A DNA stretch of 14,238 nt, taken from NCBI GenBank assembly GCA_014084085.1, contig NPFB01000121.1:9108-23345 (forward strand), read 5' to 3'. This document shows, piece by piece, positions 1 through 8,010 of this stretch (positions are counted from its first letter, which is position 1; each line of letters opens with the position of its first letter). The position numbers and the translations under genes were made by a program. The stretch is from Hondaea fermentalgiana (lineage: Eukaryota; Sar; Bigyra; Thraustochytrida; Thraustochytriidae). Below the pieces are notes generated by a model that was not told the DNA's origin, did no database searches, and saw nothing but the letters and a program-made list of their open reading frames with translations.

Positions 1-571
1 CCACGCCCGGCCTCGCTTTGCCCAGCCTCAAGCCGCGCCGCGCGGCGACCAGCGGCGTCTCTCACATGCGCGCGAGCGAGCGCGGCCGGCGGCAGCGGGG
101 GAGAAGGAGGAAGGAAGGCGGCAGGTGCGGGGCAGGAGGGCCGATCGATCGAGTGAGGACAAGTACCAAGTCCCCGCGCTGGACGCATCGAGGAGATCGC
201 AGCGCACGGACGCGCGCCTGCCTGCCGGCCACTCGTACCTATAGTTCTAGCTGTATAGCTTTCTCGTGAACGCGACGCGACGCGAAGCGACGCGGACGCC
301 TCCTGCAAACGACAGACAGACAAACTGCGAGTGCAACATACAACAAGCAGGCAAACAAACAGACAAACAGGACAGACACGTTGGCGCAGGCTGGTTGGCT
401 GGCCGGCTCGCTGGATAGCCGCAAGCAAGCACAAGTAAGCAAGCAAAACCCAAACGCAAAAAAGAAACGCAAAAGCGAAAGCGAACGAGCTGGATCGAGC
501 AAGGGCCGTACGGCTCAAGCACTGACCAAATCGAATCGTTCCCAAGGAAGGGAAGAGACAAGACAACAAAG
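1..571 (+). promoter_or_regulatory. Upstream and 5' leader region of the ABCG transporter gene
   Basis: No convincing coding sequence is present; the open frames here are short and low in complexity. The first 240 bases are GC-rich, with GCGAGCGAGC-type runs near 71-85. A GACGC-like repeat lies at about 269-300. From about 305 to 500 the sense strand is A-rich and almost free of T, with repeated ACAGACAGACAAAC, CAAGCAAGCA and CAAACAAACAG words. This resembles the leaders of the other genes in the window and probably includes the transcribed 5' untranslated region of the gene starting at 572. No TATA box or initiator could be assigned. Confidence 0.55.
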
Positions 572-2551
572 ATGCTCACCGCCGACGGCGACAACACGTC
601 CAAGGTGGTCCACGAGGGCGACATCTCGCCGACACAGCAGGAAGGTCGACCCGCGTCGACGGCCTCGTCGGCGTCGAGCGAGGCCGACGACGATGACGCC
701 GCCTCGGAGGCCTCATTGCACCTGAACAGAGACGAGGATCCCGAGGATGGCCTCACCGTCAAGTGCGAGCCGCACAGTCTGGTGTGGCGCGACGTGTCCG
801 TGACCGTGCAGGCGGTCTCGCGGGAAAATGGCAAGAAGAAGCGCCAAGACAAGGTCATCGTCGACAAGTCCAGTGGCATTGTCAAGCCGGGTGAGCTCCT
901 GGCCATCATGGGCCCCAGCGGCAGCGGCAAGACCACCTGCCTCGACGTCCTCGCCGGCCGCACGGCGTCCTCCAAGCTCTCCGGCGAAGTCTTTTACGGC
1001 GGCCGCAAGCTGAGCCAGCGCCAGCGCCAGCGCATTCTCTCGTACGTCGCACAGGAGGACACGCTTATGGGCCAGTTTACCGTCCGCGAGACCCTCGAAT
1101 TCGCCGCGCGCTTCCACTACGGCTTCTCGGTGACCAAGGCCGAGCTGGCCGTTCTCGTGAACGAGGCCATGGACGAGATGGGCCTCACTCACGTCCAGGA
1201 CACCCTCGTGGGCGACATCTTCCGCAAGGGTCTTTCGGGCGGCCAGAAGCGCCGCCTTTCGATCGCGGTCGAGCTTCTGAGCCACCCGGCCATTGTTCTT
1301 CTCGACGAGCCGACCTCGGGTCTTGATTCAGCCTCCTCCTTTGCCGTCATCAAGCGCCTCCGTGGACTCACGCGCCGCATGCACACTGTCGTCACGACGA
1401 TCCATCAACCCTCGAGCGAGGTCTGGGCCATGTTCGACAAGTTCATGCTCATGAGCCGCGGCCAGACCCTGTATCTGGGCACCGCCAAGGGCGCTGTGGG
1501 TTACTTTGGAACCCTCGGTTACGTCTGCCCCTCGTACTGCAACCCTGCTGATTTTCTCATTTCCATCGTCAACACCGACTTTAAGGAGTTTACCGTGCGC
1601 GCCGACCCGCTCGAGCTCGCCAACCATTACACGTCCAGCTCCCTGCACACCGAGACCAAGGCGCAGATCGAATCTACGCTGACCTCTGGCGACCAGGGTA
1701 TTCAGCACGCCGTGGCCCCGCGTGTGGAAAAGTCGTGCCCCATGATGTCCGATTTCCTCTTTCTCAGCCGCCGCAACCTCCTCAACAACCTTCGCAACCC
1801 GGGCATCTACTGGGTGCGCTTTGTCATGTACGTCGGTCTTTGCCTGATGATTGGTCTCATGTACCTTGGGCTCGGCGACGAGTTCACGGCGACCAGCATC
1901 AACTCCCGAACGGCTTCGCTCTTTTACGTTGCCGCCTTTCTCGTTTTCATGAGCGTCGCTGTGCTGCCGTTCATCGTCGAGGAGCGCGCCACCTTTGTGC
2001 GTGAGCGCGCCAACGGCATGTATTCCCCGATCGCCTACGTTGTCTCGCACTACTTTTGCATGATCCCGGGCATTTTCCTCATTTCGCTCGTGTCCACAGC
2101 CTCGGTCGTCCCGCTCGCGGGTATGAACGGATTTGGCAACTTTCTCGCTGCGCTCTTCGTTTCCCTGCTCACGGCCGAGTCCATGGTGTTCTTTGTTGGC
2201 TCCATCTCGCCGCATTACATCATTGGCATCGCGCTTGCCGCCGGCATGAACGGTATGATGATGCTTGCCAGCGGCTTTCTCATTGTCGCCAGCGACATTC
2301 CCGACTATTTGATTTGGCTCCACTACATTGGCTTCCACACTTACGAGCTCCGTTCCTTCTTTTACAACGAGTTCTCGCCCATTGAGCACTTTGATTCCAC
2401 GCAGTTCCCTTCGGGCGAGGCTGTGCTCGAGTTCTTTGACATGGAGGATGTCAATATTGCGCATGACCTCACCATTGTCTGGGCTTTTGGTTTCTTTTTC
2501 CAAATTTGCTTCGGCCTTTCGCTCTACTTTCTTCACCGTGGCAAGCGCTAA
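572..2551 (+). CDS. ABCG-family (White/ABCG1-like) half-transporter, 659 aa
   Basis: ATP-driven membrane transporter of the ABCG half-size class, which works as a dimer to export lipids, sterols or small hydrophobic compounds; the substrate here cannot be read from sequence. The domain order is nucleotide-binding domain first, then membrane domain. Residues 1-60 are an acidic, Ser/Ala-rich tail. Visible motifs are Walker A GPSGSGKTT (114-122), Q-loop Gln161, signature LSGGQKRR (221-228), Walker B IVLLDEP (241-247), H-loop His278 in TIHQPSS, and the ABCG hallmark NPADFL after the NBD. About six hydrophobic segments follow (roughly 410-434, 449-472, 489-516, 523-545, 549-575, 633-655), with the conserved YELRSFFYNEF-like stretch before the last one. 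Length is normal for the family. The start is the first Met of the frame, in context ACAAAGATG. There is no intron and no broken motif. It is not obviously linked to the neighbouring G-protein genes. Confidence 0.96.
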   Translation: MLTADGDNTSKVVHEGDISPTQQEGRPASTASSASSEADDDDAASEASLHLNRDEDPEDGLTVKCEPHSLVWRDVSVTVQAVSRENGKKKRQDKVIVDKSSGIVKPGELLAIMGPSGSGKTTCLDVLAGRTASSKLSGEVFYGGRKLSQRQRQRILSYVAQEDTLMGQFTVRETLEFAARFHYGFSVTKAELAVLVNEAMDEMGLTHVQDTLVGDIFRKGLSGGQKRRLSIAVELLSHPAIVLLDEPTSGLDSASSFAVIKRLRGLTRRMHTVVTTIHQPSSEVWAMFDKFMLMSRGQTLYLGTAKGAVGYFGTLGYVCPSYCNPADFLISIVNTDFKEFTVRADPLELANHYTSSSLHTETKAQIESTLTSGDQGIQHAVAPRVEKSCPMMSDFLFLSRRNLLNNLRNPGIYWVRFVMYVGLCLMIGLMYLGLGDEFTATSINSRTASLFYVAAFLVFMSVAVLPFIVEERATFVRERANGMYSPIAYVVSHYFCMIPGIFLISLVSTASVVPLAGMNGFGNFLAALFVSLLTAESMVFFVGSISPHYIIGIALAAGMNGMMMLASGFLIVASDIPDYLIWLHYIGFHTYELRSFFYNEFSPIEHFDSTQFPSGEAVLEFFDMEDVNIAHDLTIVWAFGFFFQICFGLSLYFLHRGKR

Positions 2552-2639
2552 GTGTAAGACGCTGTCGATTCCATTCATGCTATGAAACTGATAATTCTTT
2601 GTCTTTGTTTTTCTTGGGCTCTGCACGTCAGCTTTGCTC

Positions 2640-2745
2640 TGGTTGCTTGTACTTGTTGCTTGCTTTGGTTGCTTGCTTAGGTTGCTTGCATTGGTCACTC
2701 GCTTTAGTTGCTTGCATTGCTTGCTTGCATTGCTTTGTCTTTGTT
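2640..2745 (+). repeat. Degenerate TGGTTGCTTGCTT tandem repeat in the 3' flank of the ABCG gene
   Basis: About eight imperfect copies of a 12-13 base unit built from TTGCTTGC, for example GGTTGCTTGCTTAGGTTGC. It lies about 90 bases after the transporter stop, so it is probably in the 3' untranslated region, where U-rich sequence could affect polyadenylation or mRNA stability. That role is an inference. Confidence 0.7.
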
Positions 2746-2805
2746 TGCTCCGTTTCCGATTGAAAAAAAAAAATCATTCAACCAGTTCCCCTTGTTCCCC
2801 CTGGT

Positions 2806-2824
2806 GGCGTCAATCATTGACGCC
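2806..2824. promoter_or_regulatory. Perfect 9+1+9 palindrome GGCGTCAATCATTGACGCC
   Basis: Two nine-base arms, GGCGTCAAT and ATTGACGCC, are exact reverse complements around one central C. The TGACGCC half-sites resemble the half-sites of dimeric bZIP factors (TGACG). It sits about 270 bases upstream of the ATG at 3096 and 255 bases after the transporter stop. It could be an operator-like site for the downstream gene or a hairpin in the upstream transcript; nothing in the window decides. Confidence 0.35.
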
Positions 2825-3095
2825 TTCTTTACAAGCCGAACAAGCGCTGTACAGTCAGAGACACGTGCCGGGGACTTGGCGCCGGTCCCAGCTATCCCTC
2901 AAGCGTCATGGCCGCGCAAGCTTGGCCTCAAAGATCGCAGGGATATGGTTGCTCTCTGGTTGTACGCGATGGCGCGCGCGCAAGGGCGCGAAGCCTTGAC
3001 GTCTGATGTGGAATTTGAGCCCAGGATTTCCAAGCCTCGTTTGAGATCAAACCAGCAATCCCAGGCATTGCTACGATTGCAGCGCAAATATAATC

Positions 3096-3908
3096 ATGAC
3101 CAGTCTTGATCTCAAGTGGATGCTCATGTACTTGGAAACCTGCAATTCGCGAGTCGTCCACCCTGAGGAGGTTCAGATTCTTTCCCGATTTCTGCAGGGA
3201 GCGAGCTCCGCGCGTGAGCTCGCGCTGGTCGTTCTCATTCTCGAGACATTGCAAGTTCTCAATGTCAAAGAGTGCAGACTACAGGCCGTAACGCAGTATC
3301 TTGGTATGCTTGCTGATCCGCACGAGCTTGCGAGGTCTTGGCCCACGATCATCAAGAGGCTTCAGACGCACCTCGTGACAAGCGATCAAAAATTCGAAGA
3401 AAGAGAAGTAGGCTTTCTCTTGCGGTGCATTCTGCAAGACTATCGCCATGCCTTTCAAGCGGGAGACAAGACAAAGGCATACGGCCCGTTTGCGAACCGC
3501 ACCTTTTGGGCAGACATTGCCTTTCGCTTCAACGTGGAATTCCCACAGCGGCGCCGCGGCGTCGTAGCGATTCGAAACAAGATCAAGAACCTCTTGGCTG
3601 AGCCCGCGTCGCCCACGAGCCAACGCTATGGACAAATGGTGGTTCAATTGGCCGCCGTCCGGCGCGATGCAAGCGCCAAGTCCTCGACGGCATCACCGTC
3701 CGTGAACGCGTTAAATCAAGAAAAGGCACGAGCAAGCGCAGACTTTTCAACGGATCCAGCTGCGACGCGTCTTGACTGTGATCTGTACATGAGATCCCCG
3801 AAACTGCCCCTCGATCCGATCGACCCCACCGAATGTCCTGTAAATGACGAATTCAAGGATGAATTCGCGCAAGAGGTTTTCGCCCTCTTGCTTTGCGAGA
3901 GCAACTAG
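3096..3908 (+). CDS. Protein of unknown function, 270 aa, possible Myb/SANT-like helical segment
   Basis: I do not recognise this protein. Residues 1-120 are Leu-rich and probably helical (VVLILETLQVLNV, FLLRCILQDY), with no signal peptide or clear membrane span. Residues about 130-166 contain FWADIAFRFN, then FPQRRRG and AIRNKIKNLL. The pattern (Phe-Trp, acidic, Ile-Ala, then Arg-rich, then RNKIKNL) loosely resembles the last helices of Myb/SANT-like DNA-binding domains, but this is weak. Residues 175-225 are Ser/Ala-rich linker, and the C-terminal end is acidic (about 250-260). Codon use is freer than in the four conserved genes: CTA, TTA, TCA, GTA and AGA all appear. That suggests a low-expression, fast-evolving or acquired gene. 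The start is the first Met of the frame, but an upstream exon is possible. It converges with Galpha-1. Confidence 0.6.
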   Translation: MTSLDLKWMLMYLETCNSRVVHPEEVQILSRFLQGASSARELALVVLILETLQVLNVKECRLQAVTQYLGMLADPHELARSWPTIIKRLQTHLVTSDQKFEEREVGFLLRCILQDYRHAFQAGDKTKAYGPFANRTFWADIAFRFNVEFPQRRRGVVAIRNKIKNLLAEPASPTSQRYGQMVVQLAAVRRDASAKSSTASPSVNALNQEKARASADFSTDPAATRLDCDLYMRSPKLPLDPIDPTECPVNDEFKDEFAQEVFALLLCESN

Positions 3909-4429
3909 AAATACTATTAGCAGCAGGAGATCGATCGTCGGACATGACCAATTTACTCTCTTTTTTTGGGGGAGGGGGGGCGTTGTAGTTTCACACATCA
4001 ATCAAATGATCTGCAACCTCATTCTATTCAATGATCGTCTGACAAGAGAAGAAAGTGAAGGCATGGTAAACAAAAGTTTGTCTTGCTCAGCAGCGATACG
4101 CCGCGACGGCTCTCGCTACGACGGCGTCCGACGCATGTTGTGCAGAGGATAACAGATAAGAAGAGTTCATTTTGCTTGCTGGCTTTGCAGCAGCGGGGAA
4201 CGGCAAGAACGGTATCATGGATAGGTAGGTAGACACAGAAACAAACCTCATTCTTAGACGCGCAGTTATCTTCGGGGGGCAGCGGGTGGGTATACGGGTT
4301 GAGAAAAGAGTGACGAGAAAACGGAAAGGGGGATTGGTAGGGGAAGGAAGAAAGTAATGTGGGAGCGCACGTAGGAGCGCAGGCACATTGGCAAGTAGGA
4401 GAAAAAAAGAAGCAGACGGAGGCTCGTCT
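3909..4429. other. Convergent 3' flanks of the unknown gene and Galpha-1
   Basis: A region of 521 bases between two genes that read toward each other. It holds both 3' ends. The only distinct feature is a T-run followed by a G-run (3961-3980: seven T, then GGGGGAGGGGGGG). No tRNA, small RNA or further coding region was seen. No AATAAA was found on either strand in the expected place. Confidence 0.5.
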
Positions 4430-5566
4430 TTACACAGCAAAGCCAGAGCCCTTGAGGTTCCGCTGAAGGATGATGTCCTTGGAGGCTTTAAAGACGACAG
4501 AAATGTTGGAGGTGTCGGTGGCGCAGGTGACGTGGTGGTAAATCTCGCGGTTGTTGTCACGGTTGCGGTTGAGAAAGAGCTGCAGCAGGTAGCGGCTGCT
4601 GGCCCGGTAGACCTCTTCGTACGCAGGGGAACCGATCTCGGAGCTCGGGCCGTCAAAGTCGACCTCCGGGCCCATGTAGTCGGTAAAGCGGGGCTCGGGC
4701 CCGTCATCAACGCGAAAGGGTACCTCGGCGAGCTTCTCGCGAAAGAGATCATCCTTGTTGAGGAAGAGGATCATGGAGGTCTGGCGGAAGAAGGGGCTGT
4801 TGCAGATTTCGTCAAAGAGAATGACGGCCTCGTCAATGCGGTTCATGGTGTTGTCCTCAAAGAGATGCTGGTCATACTCGTTGATGGCCGCGACAAAGAT
4901 GACGGCAGTGACGTTATCAAAGGCATGGATCCACTTTTTGCGCTCGTTACGCTGGCCACCGACGTCAAAGAACTCAAAGAGGACGTTATCGATCTTGAAG
5001 GACTCCTCGACGATACCAGAGGTACGCACGCGCGTGCGCAGAATGTCCTGCTCGGTGGGGACGTAGTCGCTGTCCTGGATGCGGGGCATCTCGTCCATGT
5101 AGTACTTGAGCGAGTCCTGGATCTGGAACTCAGCACGGCGGTGCCAGGCGGCCTGGACGCCATCGTCCTCCCAGAAGGCGACGAGGAGCTCGCCAACTGG
5201 CGCATCGATGACAGAGCTGGAGCCAATGGAGAGGGTCTTGATCTCCTCGACGCGGCCCTCGAGGCTCTCGTCCGAGAACTCCTCGACGTTTTCGAGAAGC
5301 ACCTTAAAGTTGGCCAGGATGTTGTTGTACACGGTGGTCTCCCATCGAGAGAGCTCGTCGGGTGTCTGGTGGCCAAAGCCGGTACCGTAGAGAATCTTCA
5401 TTTGCTTGAAGATGGTCGACTTGCCCGACTCACCGGCGCCAAGCAGGAGCAGCTTGATCTTGCCTTGCTCCGCTTGGAAATCATCGCGGTTCCGCTTCTC
5501 GATGGCGCGGTTCGCGGCGAGGGCCTGCTGCTCCTCGGCGCTCAACGAGGACCCGCACGCTCCCAT
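4430..5566 (-). CDS. Heterotrimeric G-protein alpha subunit (Galpha-1), intronless, 378 aa
   Basis: Membrane-anchored GTPase that relays signals from 7TM receptors, together with beta-gamma, to effectors. The N-terminus MGACGSS gives an N-myristoylation motif (Gly2, Ser6) and a palmitoylatable Cys4. Motifs: P-loop GAGESGKST 43-51; switch I RTRVRTSG with catalytic Arg179 and Mg-binding Thr182; switch II DVGGQ 201-205 with catalytic Gln205; NKDD 270-273; TCATDT 347-352. The helical domain lies at about 60-175. Length is slightly above the usual 350-360 residues. The C-terminus NLKGSGFAV has no Cys at the pertussis-toxin position and one extra residue compared with animal Gi. WIHAF replaces the usual WIHCF in switch II. 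The gene is one open frame on the minus strand, starting at 5566; the MGAC start matches its two paralogues. It diverges from Galpha-2 across about 4 kb. Confidence 0.97.
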   Translation of the reverse strand: MGACGSSLSAEEQQALAANRAIEKRNRDDFQAEQGKIKLLLLGAGESGKSTIFKQMKILYGTGFGHQTPDELSRWETTVYNNILANFKVLLENVEEFSDESLEGRVEEIKTLSIGSSSVIDAPVGELLVAFWEDDGVQAAWHRRAEFQIQDSLKYYMDEMPRIQDSDYVPTEQDILRTRVRTSGIVEESFKIDNVLFEFFDVGGQRNERKKWIHAFDNVTAVIFVAAINEYDQHLFEDNTMNRIDEAVILFDEICNSPFFRQTSMILFLNKDDLFREKLAEVPFRVDDGPEPRFTDYMGPEVDFDGPSSEIGSPAYEEVYRASSRYLLQLFLNRNRDNNREIYHHVTCATDTSNISVVFKASKDIILQRNLKGSGFAV

Positions 5567-5671
5567 CTTGCTGCGCTAACAAGGGGGGGGGAGGGAGGAT
5601 GAGCCTTCTTTGCAAGCTCTCGTCTCTTGTTTCTCCGCGCTCCGCCGTCGGCGGTCGCCGTTCACGCTCGC

Positions 5672-5716
5672 GCAAGCAAGCAAGCAAGCAAGCAAGCGAG
5701 CGAGCGAGCGAGCGTG
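5672..5716. repeat. (GCAA)n-(GCGA)n microsatellite upstream of Galpha-1
   Basis: About six GCAA/AGCA units pass directly into four or five GCGA units on the plus strand. In the Galpha-1 sense this reads CTCGCTCGC then TTGCTTGC. It lies about 105-150 bases before the ATG. Related GAGC runs precede Galpha-2 and Galpha-3. Confidence 0.85.
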
Positions 5717-5802
5717 CGAAGCTGGATGAGCGAGTACCTCGGAATGCCGCGGGCTCGCACTAGCCAGCTTGCGCGGGACGCCTGAACCGTGCCTTCCGCG
5801 CG

Positions 5803-5825
5803 GCGTGCGTGCGTGCGCGCGTGCG
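5803..5825. repeat. Alternating purine-pyrimidine GCGTGC tract
   Basis: Twenty-three bases alternate strictly between purine and pyrimidine (GCGTGCGTGC and onward). Such sequence is prone to form Z-DNA. It lies in the upstream region of Galpha-1. No function can be shown from sequence. Confidence 0.6.
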
Positions 5826-5856
5826 AGCGTGCGTGCGGGCGTGCGGGCGATCGGTC

Positions 5857-5871
5857 GGGCGGGCGGGCGGG
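5857..5871 (+). repeat. G-quadruplex motif GGGCGGGCGGGCGGG
   Basis: Four runs of three G separated by single C, the tightest form of the G-quadruplex consensus. It is on the plus strand, about 290 bases upstream of Galpha-1, so it is on the template strand if it lies within the Galpha-1 transcript. Confidence 0.7.
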
Positions 5872-6233
5872 AGTACGGCCGGCCTTCGTCAATCGGTGCT
5901 TGCTCGCTTGCTTTCTGCTTGCTCGCCTTGCTCGCGCCTTCTCCGCCTTGCGCGCGCCGTCTCCTTTCGCCCCTGCGTTTGCGCTCTTTCCTTTTTCCCC
6001 TTTCGGCACCGCCGCGCCCACTTGCGCGGACGCCGCGGCAAGTAGGCTATCGCCGCATTCTCCACTTGCACCTCGCCGGGAGTCCACTTCTGGAGCACGC
6101 GCCGGAGCGACGCCCTTCCTCTGAGCTAGCGTCCTCACACGCTGCCCCGCACGCGTACCTAAAAATGTCTCTTATCCTATATAATAGCACACCATATGGG
6201 CCCACCTACGCTTGTTTCCCGTCCCCTCTATGT

Positions 6234-6258
6234 CCACTAGCATAAATTTTTCTAGTGG
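6234..6258. repeat. Short hairpin, 7-bp perfect arms
   Basis: CCACTAG at 6234-6240 and CTAGTGG at 6252-6258 are exact reverse complements around an 11-base A/T-rich loop. It sits in the A/T-richer patch of the central intergenic region. It could be a protein-binding site or a structural element of an unknown transcript. Chance occurrence is quite possible. Confidence 0.3.
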
Positions 6259-6460
6259 CAATACCTTCAAATCCACCACTGGGAGTCACGCGAGCATCCC
6301 TCTAGTTACGAAATAGAAAATGGTGTGCGCTCCGTCCGGACAAGACTCCCGCAGCGCTCCTCTGCGCCACTGGGTGTGCACGCGCGTGCAAAAATGGAGA
6401 CAACACTTCCTTTTCCTCCTGGCTGTCCTTTCTATTTCGCACGCTCGCTCGCCCAGCACT

Positions 6461-7180
6461 GCTTGCTGCTTGCTGCTGCAGCTGCTGCTGCTGGTGGCTC
6501 ATTTCTCATTGATTTGTAGAGAGTCCTTTTGGCGCGGGCGCTGATGCACTCTCTGCTGCTGCGTGCGTTGTTCTGCCATCCCATTCATTATACGATGCGA
6601 CGCCCTGCAACCTTGCCGGCTGCAGAATGCGACACGAGCGCGTTTGGGATCGAGGTCATCACTGATAGCCCAACCTCTTGGGCCTCGGACGTCCATGGCT
6701 TTAACTTATCGAAGCTTTCTATCCATTTGGTCTTGCTGATGTCGCTGCTGCTACAGGCGCTGCTGCTGCAGTCGCTGGCGAGGAGGTTGGAGCACCAGTG
6801 GCAACGACGCGCTCAACGTCGCTTGCCCTGCACTGGTGACAACAACAGATCACAGGAGACCACAAGGATGCACATCTTGTGTATACGCTGCTGCTGCTGC
6901 AGCCCAAGGCCTTCTTTACTATCCCAAACATGGCACCGTAGCAAGGAACCATGGCAATAGCACGTCCTGACCCTCGTGTCGCAGTCGCTCGCAGTCGTTC
7001 GTTCGTGGGGACGGGACGGCGACTCCTGGCCGGTTTTCTTGCGTTCTCCTGCCGGCCGATTGTGGTATCACCATCTCGTGTCGTCTATCATTGAAAACAG
7101 ACCGAGGCCTCCCCGTTGTTTTGATCAAGAAAAACCCCACGACCCGGTCGCGGCCCGCTGCCTGCTGCTGCTGCTGCTGG
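6461..7180 (+). repeat. Cluster of five separate CTG-repeat tracts
   Basis: Short CTG runs occur at about 6461-6497, 6551-6562, 6741-6770, 6886-6901 and 7157-7180, all in the same orientation on the plus strand. Several carry a central CTGCAG. A CAG run of opposite sense lies at 8756-8796. No open frame ties the five tracts together as a Leu- or Cys-repeat protein. Confidence 0.65.
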
Positions 7181-7350
7181 TCGCTCCGCGTCCGCTCCCT
7201 CGCCTCGCCTTGCCACGATTGGCGACATCTGCCTTCTCAAGCCCGCCATGCCGTGAAAAGGTGAAAAGGTGGCGGGCATCCATGAGTGATGCCACTGCAA
7301 TGGACGGGCGACGCGACGGAGTCCAAGTCCAACTCGGAGTGCATGCGCAA

Positions 7351-7590
7351 GAAAGAACTTGAAAGAAAGAAAGAAAGAAGGAAAGAAAGCAAAAGAAAGA
7401 AGATGCACATGCTCAGCATCATTGCATCAATCCAGTATAGGCGCTTTTGCTTTTCCCCCCCATTCCTTTCCTTTCTTTCTCCTTTCTTTCTCTTTTCCTT
7501 TTTCTTTTCCTTTTTCTTTTTCTTTTTCTTTTTCTTTTCCTTTTCCCTTTTCTTCTTCACTTTTCTTTTTCCCTTTTCTCTCTAATTTAC
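7351..7590. repeat. Purine tract and pyrimidine tract forming a large imperfect inverted repeat
   Basis: GAAAG repeats (about 7351-7402) are followed, after a spacer of about 45 bases, by about 140 bases of almost pure C/T (7444-7583). The two are largely complementary. A perfect 10-base pairing is AAAGCAAAAG (7386-7395) with CTTTTGCTTT (7444-7453). Such DNA can form a cruciform or, within the pyrimidine tract, triplex H-DNA. A transcript would fold into a long hairpin. Confidence 0.7.
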
Positions 7591-7867
7591 TTCCTCACAA
7601 TCAACACCAAGCGCAGTCGCGGAGTGTGCACGCTCGCACACTCGCACACACGCGCGCGAACTCTCACGCCCATTTGCTGCAGATTCCGCAACAAAGCCGC
7701 GCCCCAAGATGCACCGCCGACCGAGTCCTGACTCCCAACTCCTGACGCCAAGCTGGCTGAGCTGAGCTGAGCCGCGCTGAGCCCCGATCGGCTTCGGCGC
7801 GCGGCATGTCGCTGCAGCTGGCTACGTGGTCGCACAGCCGGGGCAAGCTGGGCCAGTGGCAGTGGCA

Positions 7868-7907
7868 GCAGACCAGAGCAGACCAAAGCAGACCAGAGCA
7901 GACCAGT
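7868..7907 (+). repeat. Four tandem copies of GCAGACCAGA
   Basis: A 10-base unit repeated four times with single-base changes in copies two and four (GCAGACCAAA, GCAGACCAGT). It follows a GTGGCA repeat (7854-7867) and lies in the noncoding central region. Confidence 0.85.
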
Positions 7908-7983
7908 GCAGCGAGGCGGCGCTGTACCTCCGCCAGTCCACGATAGCCTCGGCGCTCACGCACACCTTGCGCACACCTGCAGC

Positions 7984-8010
7984 TGCGTGCACACACGCGC
8001 GCACACACAC
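7984..8010. repeat. Alternating purine-pyrimidine tract (CA/CG), Z-DNA prone
   Basis: Twenty-seven bases alternate strictly between pyrimidine and purine, mixing CA and CG steps (GCACACAC, CGCGCGC). It is the longest such stretch noticed in the window. No role can be assigned. Confidence 0.6.

Larger units (their letters stand above)
2552..3095. other. Intergenic region between the ABCG gene and the unknown gene
   Basis: Contains the 3' untranslated region of the transporter (T-rich repeat, listed separately), an A-run at 2763-2773, a 19-base palindrome at 2806-2824, and about 270 bases leading to the ATG at 3096. A different frame stays open from about 2708 to 3109, but its translation is unlike any protein I know. 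The sequence TTGCTACGATTGCAG ending at 3082 looks like a possible 3' splice site just before the ATG. An upstream exon of the unknown gene therefore cannot be excluded. Confidence 0.5.
5567..6150 (-). promoter_or_regulatory. Upstream/leader region of Galpha-1, rich in tetranucleotide repeats and G-rich tracts
   Basis: No supported coding sequence; the open frames on both strands are Arg/Ala/Cys-rich translations of repeats. It contains a G-run (5582-5600, C-run in the mRNA sense), a GCAA/GCGA repeat, alternating GCGTGC sequence, and four GGG runs at 5857-5871. These lie 15 to 300 bases before the Galpha-1 start and are probably promoter and leader DNA. No TATA box or start site can be assigned. 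Confidence 0.45.

Noticed and set aside
1328..2698. 456-codon open frame antisense to the ABCG gene
   Set aside because: Codon-aligned shadow of the transporter, His/Glu/Gly/Val-rich without a domain.
4388..5602. 404-codon open frame antisense to Galpha-1
   Set aside because: It is codon-aligned with the real gene and its translation is a Val/Leu/Gly/Asp-rich artefact of codon bias. The minus strand carries all the G-box motifs.
6060..6145. tRNA-like A-box (TAGCTCAG) on the minus strand near 6121-6130
   Set aside because: The D-arm could pair, but there is no matching anticodon stem and no GTTCGANTC B-box at the right distance.
5769..6245. 158-codon plus-strand open frame (and an overlapping minus frame of the same size) upstream of Galpha-1
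   Set aside because: Both are Arg/Ala/Cys-rich readings of GCGTGC, GGGC and GCAA repeats.
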